From positions 15,903,695-15,967,694 of the forward strand of contig CM034606.1 of assembly GCA_020091685.1 (NCBI GenBank): 64,000 nucleotides of DNA. Direction: 5' to 3'. The position numbers and the translations under genes were made by a program. Shown here piece by piece: positions 1 through 12,400 of the stretch. Position 1 is the first letter of the stretch. Each line of letters opens with the position of its first letter. This DNA is from Lutjanus erythropterus (lineage: Eukaryota; Chordata; Actinopteri; Lutjaniformes; Lutjanidae). The notes below the pieces were generated by a model, which was given only the letters and a program-made list of their open reading frames with translations, had not been told where the DNA came from and ran no database searches.

Positions 1-659
1 ATTCTCTGGTAATCAGTGTCAGAGTGATTTTGTACAGTGGGTTGTGGGGGCGCGTGTTTGGCCCCAGTGGCAAGGCGGTGATGAGCTCGGGGCGTTTAGA
101 GGTGAACGGACAGACTGGGCAGATGTCTGAAGACGACGTGTGGGCAGGAGTGGGAGCTGGAACAACACTCTGCTGCTGCTGGTGCTGCTGCCCCCATGGC
201 TGCCACTTAAACAGAGAAAATAGGTCGTAGGTTGTGTGTGTGAGTGTGTGTGCGTGGGTGTGTGAATTCATAAGCTGTCATAACTGTTTAGGCTGTGTTT
301 CAGTCCTCTGGAGTCAATCAAAGATTCTCAGCATCTGCTGCACCGTCTCTGTAGTCGGTGCAAGCTGTAAAAATATCCTCCTTAATAACTCATTTAGTCT
401 GAAAGTGCGGCTCTTCTTTCTTCTTTCAAAATAACTTCAATTGTTTCAAATGAATGTGCTGTTTTCAGCACTGTCTTGAAATTACGTGACAACAAAGAAA
501 CATTTAAACATTTGATTTCCATGGGAAAGAATAGAAACTCTCACTGGCAAGTTGCATTTTGTGTTAAAAATAGGATTTTAGGACTCAACCCTAAACCGAC
601 ACACTAAGATAAACACACACATATATATGCATGTATTTAAAAAATAAAAATAAACTCAC
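1..659 (-). other. slit1: intron after E20 (runs out of window)
   Basis: No match to the next expected D4 exon is seen, and the two short plus-strand reading frames here are low-complexity. Near the E20 donor is a short AT-rich run with alternating ATATAT and AAATAA. Nothing else recognisable. Confidence 0.7.
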
Positions 660-731
660 AGCAGCCGGAGAGAATGAAGTCCACTGAAGGCCATTTTGGG
701 GATACAACGCAAGGAGTTGTAGCTCAGGATT
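660..731 (-). CDS. slit1: slit1 exon E20: D4 leucine-rich repeat 3
   Basis: A 72-nt exon encoding [15 protein letters not shown] then SGLHSLRLL, the most 3' coding exon visible. Acceptor ...ttgcag, donor gtgagttt. The next expected exons (last D4 LRR, D4 C-cap) are not found in the remaining bases and must lie beyond the window. Confidence 0.93.
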
Positions 732-3700
732 CTGCAATGTAAAAATAATTACATATATAAGATTCATCTGTTTCCATCCTGCTGTCAGTGCAAGACTGAA
801 ACACCGGCCTCTGGCTGAGGCGGGTCAGGACTTACAGAGTGGTGAGTTGGCTCATGTTTGAGAAGGACGAGTTGGTCAGAGAGTTGATCTTGTTGTTGCT
901 CAGGTCTCTGAAAGGAAAGTTAAAAAAGGCATAAGTTCACTGTATTGATGTGCACAGTGAGACGGAGGACAGAGGCAGACAGGTGGAAACTTACACCAGC
1001 TGGAGGTATTTGAAGGCAGACAGTTCCTTTGGCACAACACTAAACTGGTTTCCATCCAAATACCTGAACAAAGAGACACAAACAGGTCAGTAGCGAGTCA
1101 GCAGGCATAAAATGATCCATTCAGACCTAAATACGATGGGTATCCTGAAACCATATTCAAAATATAGTATTACATCACTATGTGACATTCTGCAATCACC
1201 ATTTTGTTGTTGAGATGGAAAGTTAATTCTTGCTGCCGTGGAAGATTGTGTGAAATGATCAAAAGCCACAATGTCGACCTTGTGATGAGATTCTTGACAA
1301 CATTTTTTTGTATATACCATCTAATACATACTGTATATACATACATTCAAGAAAACTGAATTTCACATTTATAATGTATGAAAGGTGTCTCCTAATTTCA
1401 AGCTGCAAGGCACTTAATGAGAGGTTGCCAAAGTCTGTCAAGGAAGCATTGAATTATAGTTTCTCCTACGATACAATCTTATATAATTAAGGTTTAGCTT
1501 TAATTCTATTACAAGTAAACTAAAAATGTCTACTTTGCTTTTTATCAGCGATTTAATTTTGCTTTGTGAACTGGTTAGGTGGAGAGCTCGTGGTGGATAT
1601 CACGCTTTTTACACGGAACATTTTTTCCCATGCTGTTGCAGCCAGTTTAATCTCATGTTACACCAAACAACAGAGTGTTTCGTCTTCCAGTTACTCTTTT
1701 TTTAAGATGTTTTGACACAGTGTTTTGTCTCGTGTCTGAGTCAGGACATCTCTGCAGCATAACAGTACTTCATTATAATGCTGTTTTGTCACACATTTTT
1801 CCTTTATCAAAAAAAAAAATGCAGCGTCTGGGATTTGGAATATTGCACTTTGCCACATTAAAATTCTGATGATATTTTCATTAACTGTGCATTGTCCTAC
1901 CCAGCATCCCAATTCTTGAAGTGACCGAGCCACAAACACTTGTGTGTGCGTTCATGCATGTGTGTGTTAACATACTGATGATTGTACAAGACACCACAGT
2001 TGACATCACGCCTGCAGGGATGCAACCACCCCGCTGTCTGCTAACACAAAATGCTACCAGAGGGCTGTCACCTTGATAAATGGCTGATTTAGGGCCTGGT
2101 CCCTCTGAGCGCAGCTGCAGGCGCTTTCTCCTGCTATTGTCGTTGACTGTACTCAGGACGGGAAGGGCGGGGGGGGGGGGCTGGTTAGTTAGGGGGGCCC
2201 CTGGGTTCAGAGGTAATGATAGGTAATGACGGTGCGGAGGACACTTGGGATAATGATGGAGTAGCAAACTCTCCAGATGACTAGATGAAAGCCCAGAACA
2301 GAGGGGCACACCTGGTCACACCTGCTGGGACAATGACAGGCCTTAAGGCTCGCACAGCGTGTGTGTGCATCTGTGTTTGTGTGTATGTGTGTGTGTGTGA
2401 GGTAGTCTGAGCCACTTGAAGCAGTATTGGAAAGTTCCAGACCTATTCCATTCCCTCCTCTTTCCATTGAAAACTGCTCATTAAAATGTCCTCTTGCTCC
2501 CCTATGCTCCTGTGGACAGACTTTTGGCCCTCACACAAATATGCACACACACACAAACACACACACACACTGATCCTTGGCTCTGAGTGTGAGAGTGACA
2601 TCAGTGCTAGCCCTGAGGGCTGAAGGGAACACAGAAGAAGAATGTCTGAGAGAATAACTACAGGGTTTATTGACTCCTTTCCCCTTTTCCGAATGATGAG
2701 ATCTGTTTTCCTTGCCTCCGCTGTTTTCACTCACTCTTATCTCCTGAGCTCCACTCTACCGTTTCATCATGTCTTCCTCGGCTTCTTTTTTCAACACCTG
2801 GAACCTGAACTGATAAGAAATGTAATTGGCATAATTTATGCCAAGGAACTCAACTCACAGTTCAGTCACGTTTCTGGGGATGCCTTTGGGCAGTGAGTGG
2901 AGGTGCTTGTTGCTGCAGCGCACCACCGTCTCCAGGCAGGTACACTCGCTGGGACACTGAGGTCTGGGCACACAGCTGGACTCCTCTTGGCCTGGGAAAA
3001 AAAAACCACAGGAGATAGAAAGGAGTCACGTACCACACTTTTAAAAATAAAAGCGCTGACGAGTACCATAAAGTGTTCTTTGGCTTGTCCCCATAGAGAA
3101 CTCTCTTTTAGTTTCTGGTAGAAACTATTACAAAGATCCCACTTGGAACCCTTTCAAAGGTTCCACAGAAAACCCAGCGACAAGGGTTATACCTAGAACC
3201 ATTTGTGAAAGGTTCCAACCAGAACCTCCATATGACAGATTCTATAGTGTAAATGGTTCCACCCAGCTCGCTCTGTAGGGGTTTTATCGAGAACCTTTCT
3301 ACCTTCAAAGGGTGCTAACAAGAATTCACCCAGGGGGTTCTTCCAAGAAGCCTTTTATATTCCAAGATTGTCATAGAACCCACTCACTTTATGCTATTGA
3401 GAACTCTTTTATATTCCAAAGGTTTTATCTAGAACCAGCTCAGGTTATTCTCTCGAGAACCCTTTAATATTCCAAGGGTTTAATCTAAAACCCACCCTGG
3501 TTGTTCTCCTGAGAAGCCTTTTATATTCCAAGGGTTTCATGCAGAACCCACCAGGAGTGTTCTAACTAGAAACCTTTTATATTTCAGGTTTCATCTAGAA
3601 CCTACCAAGGTTGTTCTACTCAGAACGATTTTCTAATAGAAAGATTTTATCTTGAGCCCACCCAGGGGGACCTAATAGAAATAAAATTTGTTAAGGGTTT

Positions 3701-6700
3701 CACCTATAACCCTCTTGTCTTCCGATGGTTCTACATAGAACTGTATTTCATTCTACAGATTTAACAGCCACTACTTTGAACAGTAATGCTTTCAACAATC
3801 CTTGAGGAACTTCTTTAAATGAAATGGAACCCCTCGTCTTACAAAGAACCCTTAATGAACCCTTTCTTCAAAAAGGGGGTACTTCATAAGCACATGATTC
3901 TTAGTAGAACCTCAGTCCTTCAAGAGGGACCATTATTTTTAAGAGTGCAGAGAGGAGGAATGACCAGGAGGGTAGGAGAGGCATGGAGAACAGCCAAAAG
4001 AAGAAGCTGTCGTCCCTGGCAAACAAAAAAAAAAAAAAATGTAGACAGAGAAGAAAGACAAAGCACACCTAAAGGCAAGACGGTGCTAAAACAGCACAAT
4101 CCGTCAAGCTGATGGTGAGGCATTGAGACAATGAGAAAAAGAGGAAGTGAAAAATGTGAAAAGTAAAATAGGACAGAGAGAAAGAGGAGCCTCACTAATG
4201 TAATATCGACCAGCCAGAGCAAAGAATGGAAGCTGCCTGAGGCCTGAAGACAAGTCTAACATTCATTCAGGTGCAAATAGGCTGACTGGTCAATAAGGCA
4301 AACAGCTCAATAGCTCCACTCAGGCCGGCATCGACCAGCAGCTTAGGAACTGCTGAGTAGCAATCTATTCAGTAAACAAAAGAGTCGCACAATAGCAGCC
4401 ATTATTTAAGATGATCTCAGACACTTTAAGCAGCTCTCGCTCATAACGTATTGCGGAGTAGAGCGCAGTTAAAATCCTCATCAGTCAGACCCAGACAGGT
4501 TTGTTTCACAGCCGGTGGAGGTCATCTACTACACTGAAGGTGTTTATCTCCTTTCAGAGAGACAGATTACTTCATTTAAAGTGGAGAGGCTGCAACAAAA
4601 CTTCAGATACGGTCCAAATAAGGACAAACAGAATAGACGGTTCCTCACCTTCCTCACAGCGGAAGTCAGGCAGGGCCACGTCCTGCAGAGGGATCTCCTT
4701 CAGGAAGCCGGGGCGCTGGCAGCGAGGGTTACCTGTCACAATCTTCCTGCTCCTTAGCCAATCACCGAGCCAGGCCAGCCGGCAGTCGCAGTTGAAAGAG
4801 TTGGCCAGGAGGTTACTGGGAAAAAAATTAGCATTAAATTGTAAGAACACTGAAACATGAAATGTGTGATTGAAGGTAGGGGTGTTGCAAGAAACCCGTA
4901 TTGACAATAACATGGTATTTTTAAAAATGAAATATTGATATCATGTTAATAATACATGTACGTATGGTTTGTAAATCAGTAGTTCCCACCCCCTTTTACA
5001 TTGTGATCAGGCTGGTGCAACTCCTATTACCCAAACCTTCAAAAAGACACACAAAATATAGTTTATTTATGGCTGTCAGGATATTAGGATATTACAACTA
5101 TTTGAATTAAATTGCAATTAAGTTCCACCATTACATTTTTCCTCTCGCATACCCCCCTCGAGGTAGCTGGCACACCCCAAAGGATGCAGGCACCCCACTT
5201 TGGGAAACTCTGGGGTAACCAATCCAGAGCCTCACATACTGTATGTTCTAAAATAATTTCAGTCTCACTTCGTGTAATTGCGCTTTTTGCACAGCTATAG
5301 TAACACACTTGTATTTAGAGTGTAATTCTATTGCCAAAAAGAGACAAAACACACAATAAACAAAGATAAAAATGAATTTGAGTGATAGAATTATAATGTT
5401 TTGCTTCAAATTTTTTCTATAGATATCGTGAAAATACAATGGGGTCTTACAGGGTGGAGAGGGTCTGCAGGGTGTCGAAGGCTCCGGGAGTGATGGTGGT
5501 CAGCTGGTTGTCATACAGAGACAGCAAACGGACGTTGTGCAGCCCTGTGAAACTGTCGTTGTGGACGCAACTGATCTTGTTATTCCTCAGCATCCTAAAG
5601 AGGAAATACAACAACAACACTTCAGCACAAAGTCTTAAAAATGTTATCTTGCACTTTAGAAACGTCAACATTTTGTACATCACTCACAGCATCCGCAGTC
5701 CGTCAAGGCCACGGAACATCCCGCTTCGGACGGAGTCAATCTGATTGGCTGTGAGGTGAAGCTCGTTGACGGATGACGCACCTTCAAATGCCCCATCTTC
5801 AATCTCCGTGATCTTGTTGTTGCTGAGGTTACTGTGGAAAAAAACAGCATGTCAGAAAAGTGAATGTAATACTATTAGAGAAAAACAAATTGAAGGTTTC
5901 ACTTACATTTTCTTCAGCTGAGAGAGGCTCTTAAACACTCCTGTTGCCTCCAGAGTGGTGATCTCATTGTTGTTAAGGCGGCTAGAGAGAAAAAGTTTAA
6001 AATGTTTAACAACACAAATAAACACATCCATTCCTTGTTAAATATTCATTGTGCGATAGAACAGGGGATAAACGTAATAGGTGTTCACTTTCCCCAAATG
6101 ATCTAACTTAAATGTTCTGGTCCTGCCCAAAATTAGTTAGGTCTTGGCAGTCATTCCTCAATGTGGTTTTTGAAATGATTCTCACACCCTCACACAGGTA
6201 CTTTTGGAAGCTCAATGGAAGATAACATTATGATAATTACTCAAACTAATGTAATTGCCTTGACTTCCCTCACTGCAGGCAGATGAATTCTGCTGCTGTG
6301 GAAATCCTGCCTACTGCCATCTTTTAAATCTTGTCATGTCTTTCTTAAAATAGGAGAAAATCTTCAAATTTTCCAGGAGAGGTTCTTCTGATAGATTTTA
6401 TTCTCACTGACAACCGTTACTTAGTTATTTTGATCAGCTGCCTGAGGTATGCTTTGGGCCTGTCTGCGATGTGTGAGCGCTGTGCCGCCTGTTCACACAG
6501 TGGGAGAACAGTGACAAATTTGAAACTCTGAAAATGTGTTGGATATATAAATTATAAAAAAAAGTACTGCAGTTGTGAAGAAGAAAAACAAAAAAAACAA
6601 AAAAAGAAGAAGAATGTTGCAGAGATTTGAAAATAAAACCCAAATACAAAACAATGTTTGCAGAGATCTGAATATTTTTTCAGCCTATCAAAACATTATA

Positions 6701-9380
6701 CGTTCAAAGCTTGTTTTTCTGTTTTGATTTATGGCATTACATTTATCCCACATATATTTATGGATAAATGAGTGCATGGATATGGGTGCCATGTATGTCT
6801 GCAGTGCTGCATTGGGGCCAATTAATAACTGATTTCTCCTTTGTCATTTACTTTTCATATACTTGATTTTTTTTCCCATTTTTTCTTATTTTTTTTGTCT
6901 TATTACCACAATTTACTATGATTCTTACCAGTTCTTTCTACACCAGCTTCCATTGTTATTTTACACCTGTACTGCCTTCTTTGTTATTTGTTGTTCTTTG
7001 TCCATACTACCAGACAATCAGATTGTCCTCTGTTGAAGAGGTCTGTGTGCAGTGGTGTAAGCGAGGGGATTAAGGGGGCTCTGGGCTTGGAAGACATTTT
7101 GTAAAAGCTGAAAATGCCTTGTGTGCCATTTTTTCTATTCATGAACAACATACTGCTGCATTTTGTTTTCTTAAGTTCATCTTATCACTCTTTCTCAGCT
7201 CTTTTCATGCTCTCTGCACACTTCGTGCCCTCATCTGTCTCTTCCTGCTAGACATTTTGTCCTGATTCCTTACAGTTCACTGGTAGATGCGGGGATGTGC
7301 TCGGGGATCTTGGTGAGTTTCAGGTTGGAGCAGTCCACCACGTTGGACTCACAGCGGCACTTGGGAGGACAGACTGGATCACTGTTACAGGCATTATTCA
7401 GGCGGGTGTCCTCTGTACCTGATTGGGAGAAAATGCAAACACTCTTATAACAAAAAATGACATCAGCCACACTTTCCCATGATGCTCCTAGTCACGCACC
7501 CACTCCCTTCACAGCTGTGTCACTAGTTTGTCCTGTTGTGACCTAAAAGGTGACTCCCCTGCCTAATCTTAAACGACCTGAAGAATATCCTGCATCTCTC
7601 CTTCTATTCACAGAGAGAGAGATGAATGGGTGGGGGCCAGGGGATGGAACGAAGGGTGGGGGCAAGGGTGAGTTATTTTAGTAAGGTGATAGAGTGGGAG
7701 CAGTGGGGTGAAAAGAACAGTAGCAGGTTAGATTGAGATAGGGATGCCAAAGAGGATTTGGGCTGCCAGCTTCAGCGAAGCAGAGCACCCAGGAGAGAGA
7801 CAGAGAGGTGATGTACAGGAAGTCTGCATAGACAGGTGGAGTCGAAGGGGAGCAGAGAGAGGAAACAGGAAAGGAGGGCATGAGGGATGCTCACAGGAAA
7901 GAAAAGGGAGAAAGGAGTGAAAAGAGACGGATGTGAGAGAAATGAAAGGTGAGTGGTGCAGAGAGACGTCTGTCCTGAAACAGGAGGAGCAAGAATGAAG
8001 CAGCGAGGGGATTGTGGGACATTTTCCTGCACCTCCTCTGTCTATGAATAGACGTTACGTGCCAAAAAGCGTGCTGCCAGTTACATCATGGCTGCTCAAT
8101 AATGGAACAGCACTGGGAGCCACTTAGAACAGTGTGTGTGAGTGTGAGTTTTGTGTCTCAGTGTCTGCGTATGCATGTGTGTCTATGTGCGTGTAGAGCT
8201 TATGTGTGTGAATGTGTTCCATTTAGAGGGAACAACTCAGCGTTTGCTGTTAGGATATCGTTTTGTGTCCCGTTCTCTTTTGCATGCTCACATCGGTGCA
8301 CCTCTCTGATGGCCTGAGGTTTGGAGATTACGTCAGCGGGACACCGTGGGGCACCCAGACCACATTCGTGAGCAGGAAAACCTCAAACAACCAGGACGAA
8401 ATCCAACAGTTGAGTATCAAAAATCTGTCTAAATAAACGGAATAGCATTTGAAACCATAACCTAACCCCAAAGCCGCATCGCTGATTTTATTAGAATCCA
8501 GTTGGACAGCAAAGGAGTGAATAGCATTCACAGAAACAGCTTCCTTTTCTAAGGCTGTGCCACTTTTCGGCACTGGTGGTCTCAAAGGGGAACATGGTGC
8601 TCCCATGTTTGAAAAAATGTTGCAAAAGTGCCCTCTAGGGTGCCCCTCCAGTGGACAAAACACGATAAAGTGCCCTCTAGGGTGCCTTTCCAGTAGATAA
8701 AATGTGATACAATGCATCACAGCTTTTGGCGTGCTTGTACCCCACCAAATACAGATGGTGCTCTTTTTATTTTTTTCACTCCTGTCCTTCAGACGGGCTG
8801 AGTCCACCACTACCTCTCTGAATGGCTCAGTGGAGAGTGCAGATAGACACAGTAATGCAGGTCATTAAGGAACTTTTCCTTGCCAGGCCAGACAACAGGA
8901 AAAGGCATTTCCTGTTACAGAGGAAGCAATGAAAGTGCAGCGCGGAGCTTTGATCTGGAGGATGTGGAGGAGCCAGGGGAGATTCGTGAGCCTGAGTCAT
9001 CGGCATCGTCACAAGTGCGTGGTGGCGACACTTTTACTGTCAGCAGATTTAAACGAAACTGGAGAAAACACAGAGGAGAGGGATGAGGTTTTTCCCTCTG
9101 CGAGGCACAAAATGACTCATCGCTGGAGTTGTAGAAGTTCTCATAATTCCCTGCAGCTTGGTTCCTCATTATCAATGTATTACGGAATTCCCGTGTTGTC
9201 AGCGATTGTGTGCGTTGAGTGTGTGCGTGCATTGTGGAGGCTTTTATTGTTATCATTCAGGGAGGGTGAAATTCTCATTAATCACATTTGGCTTTGATCT
9301 TCCTACTGCTTACATAGTACTCCCATTTGTTCTCTAAGCCAGTGTAGAGCTTTATCTCAGCTTGGCACACAAAGACACAT

Positions 9381-9441
<61 letters not shown>

Positions 9442-12400
9442 CACAGACACTGCATCACACAAGCATCCGCACCACACAGACAGAGTTCGACACACATCAC
9501 TGCTCCTCCTAGTTATTTTCTTGGAAGTACTCTTGTTAAGAGGCCCGGAAACATCCGCTGATAGGAATCTGGGTCCTCTGGTGGGCTTTATTTTCTTTAG
9601 CTTTTACTGATAGAAAGGACACACTTTCCTTCCCCTCCGTCCTTCTCTCCCTCCCTCCTTTTCTGCCCCACTCGGTGAGTGACTGTCTGTGCTCATGCCA
9701 AAGCAAAGAGCCGCTTCCTTTCGACTCTATCTGCTGAGACTGTTAGGAAAACAGAGCTGAGGAGAAACAGACGCTCTCACACGTATATCACATTAAAATG
9801 CACACATATGTACAGCTGCTCTCTCATAGGCCCAATTAGCTGCTTTCACATGTATAAATACCTACCTACTACCACCGGCACACATATTTCAACAACCTTT
9901 ATCTTTAAATGTTTTTTTTTCTGTACAGACCATCTCCTCTGAAGTTCATCCACATTAAAGGATGATTCTGGTTTATTACAACTTAGATCTTTTATAGTTT
10001 TGGCAAGATTTTCAAGAAATGATGGATGTTAAAACAAAAGAGTATGTGAGTGTATTGCTGCCACGCCAGAAAATGGTGTTATAACATAAAAAAAATTCTT
10101 GTTATAATTGAGATATTTTCACATTATTACAACTTACAAACTTATCATGTTATAACAAGACGCTATTTATCTCATTACATCTTGTTATAACATAAAACCT
10201 TATCAGTTATATTGTTAGAAAGTATCATGATAAATGTATAAGTTATCACATTATAACAATATATGTAAATGCCTTGCAATTTGAAACTATTCATGTTATA
10301 ACAAGATAAATAGTGTGTTATGACAAGAAAAGTTTCTTGATAAGTTAATATGTTGTAATAATAGGATCTTATCTGTTATATCTTATTATAACATGGAAAA
10401 CATGTAAATATATTATAACAATAAACTTTTTACATTATGATACTGATCTGTTTATCTTTTTCTGTCTTGGCAGCAATACACTACCGTAAAAGAAAGTGCA
10501 TTCGAAATGTCATTAATAATCCCTCATTGCACTGGAAAACAGGTTGCACATAACTATTGCAAGTACGGAGGGTCAAATTTAAACAGTTTCTCTTTCACAT
10601 AAGTTTTCCAAACCCGTGGTTTTGTTCGTTTCTTCTGCCGGCTGTCTTATTTTTTAGCAACATCGCCGTGTTCCCAGCTCTCAGCAATTAACTCAGTAAA
10701 TAAAATGTTGTTATTACCGAAAGGAAAGATGGCAAAACTATGAAAACAAGAGCCAAGCTGTAATAAACTGAAATCACCCTTTAACCTGTAGGAGAATTTT
10801 ATTGAAATGAATGGTAAGTAATGGAAAAAATGACGCCACTACATGGCTGCGGGTGGATAATTAAAGAAAAGAGGAGGACAATGATAAGGTGTGAACATTT
10901 ACAAGCCACTCACCTGGGATGAAGTACTGCTCTTTGGCTGTGATGGAGAAAAGAAAGAGGGACGGATGTCAGTGAGACAAGTCTGGCCTGCATAGCTGCG
11001 GTGCCGCTATGCTTCAGAACAGTCATATATAAAGCAGCTTATATATGACAACACATGACTCAAGGTATATGACAGTTTACACAGAGAAGCGTGGGACTAT
11101 CTCTGTGTATGGCAATGTGGAGAAACTAGTAACATAATGTCAAAAGGTGGTAAATATTTGGCTGTTGCTAAGGAAGAGTGACATGAGGGAAAGAGGGAGA
11201 CAGTGAGAAAGAAAGAAAGAAAGAAAAAAGAAAGAGAAAAACACATGGACTCCCTTCTTCACTGGGTCTAGCCAAACAAATGAGGCTATAAAGAAGTGTG
11301 AAACCTCAGCAGTGCAGAGTGCCAGACGGCGTAGCGCAGTGCATAAACACAATAGTGGGCACAGGGTGGAGGGAATGGGGATGGTTGAGGCCTGACTAGT
11401 GCAATGCAGAGGAGTGAGGAGGGGGAGAAACCTGAGCCCTGCAGGCAGAGAGCGATGGAGATGGAGGGAAGGGAGCCAGAGATTGGCAGAGGGCAGAGGA
11501 ATGGTGGGCACGTACAGAAACTCTACCAGCCTCGACTGGTGATCTCAGCCCGCTGCGGTTTGAATGTGAAACCAGACTCACAGTGTGGTAATAAGGAGGG
11601 GAAATGGAGAAACAGCCAACGATCCCTCTCTCCTTGGCCCCAAGTTCATCTGGGGGAGATATTGATTGAGGAGCGCCGGCGCAGCAGATGATAGGCCGAA
11701 TAAAACCTTTTGCCAGGAATGATCACTCATTAAATGTGGTATGAGGGAACAATGCAGAGATAATAGCCACTCCCAGCGGAGAGAAAGAGAGGAGGTAAGA
11801 GTAGAGCAGCGAGAGACAAGTGGAATAAAAACAACAAAGCCTGTCTGAGATAGAGATAGAGAGCCAGAGAGAGACATAAAAGCAGGGGAGACATTTGGAG
11901 ACATTGAGCCACCAGCCTACCGGAGCAGCGGAATTTCTTGCTCTTGATCTGTCCAATGCGTTTGTTGGCAAGGCGGCGAGGGCTGGCGCAGCGGGCACCG
12001 CTGGTCTCGATGGGGTTGGAGCGCAGGTAGTCTGCCAGCCACTTCAGATTACAGTCACAAATAAATGGGTTCTGGGCCAGGTGACTGGAGAACAGAGAGG
12101 GAGGGGGAAAGAGTAAGAGGGGAAAAAAAGGAACACATGAAAACTGATGGGATAAAGGCCAAAAAATTAAGCATCATAAGTTTATATTTAGGCGTAAAAA
12201 TGTTCTTTATACTTGATCTTAGTCTTTAGATCATTGTGTGTGCTTATGTTCCATTCATAAAAGATACTAAATATAAAAAACCTTGTTAACATAGCTCCTA
12301 AAAAAAATATTTGTAATTTATGCACCTGTCATATATCTATTCCAAATTTACCAGAAATTGACAGCACAGTCAGTAATTTCCCTTTATTTAATGCAGCACA

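Larger units (their letters stand above)
2992..4648 (-). other. slit1: intron between E16 and E17
   Basis: More than half of this 1.66 kb intron is the inverted-repeat element at 3036-3947. The remainder is A-rich with a 14-A run near 4026 and no recognisable gene. Confidence 0.75.
7419..10913 (-). other. slit1: intron between microexon E11 and E12
   Basis: A 3.5 kb intron with a purine-rich stretch (7610-7950), a two-unit short repeat near 8625, a long (CA)n tract at 9387 and a palindrome-rich MITE at 10049. An open frame of 160 codons (8328-8810, minus strand) has no recognisable domain, overlaps the short repeat, and is not called. Confidence 0.7.

Noticed and set aside
1-659. Next D4 exon (last LRR and C-cap)
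   Set aside because: No acceptor followed by an HGNDIS-type LRR or CDC cap is present. These exons must be outside the window.
1881-2309. 142-codon open frame on the minus strand
   Set aside because: Low-complexity and proline/serine-rich by composition, spans the G13 tract, and has no splice or domain support.
3036-3947. Regular repeats considered as a CRISPR-like array
   Set aside because: The units are diverged and contiguous with no unique spacers of constant length, and they lie within a transposon with inverted termini in a vertebrate intron.
4501-4860. 119-codon open frame on the plus strand
   Set aside because: It is antisense to the real D3 C-cap exon and owes its openness to that exon.
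8328-8810. 160-codon open frame on the minus strand
   Set aside because: It overlaps a short tandem repeat, has no recognisable domain, and lies inside a slit1 intron. It is probably chance openness in a repeat.
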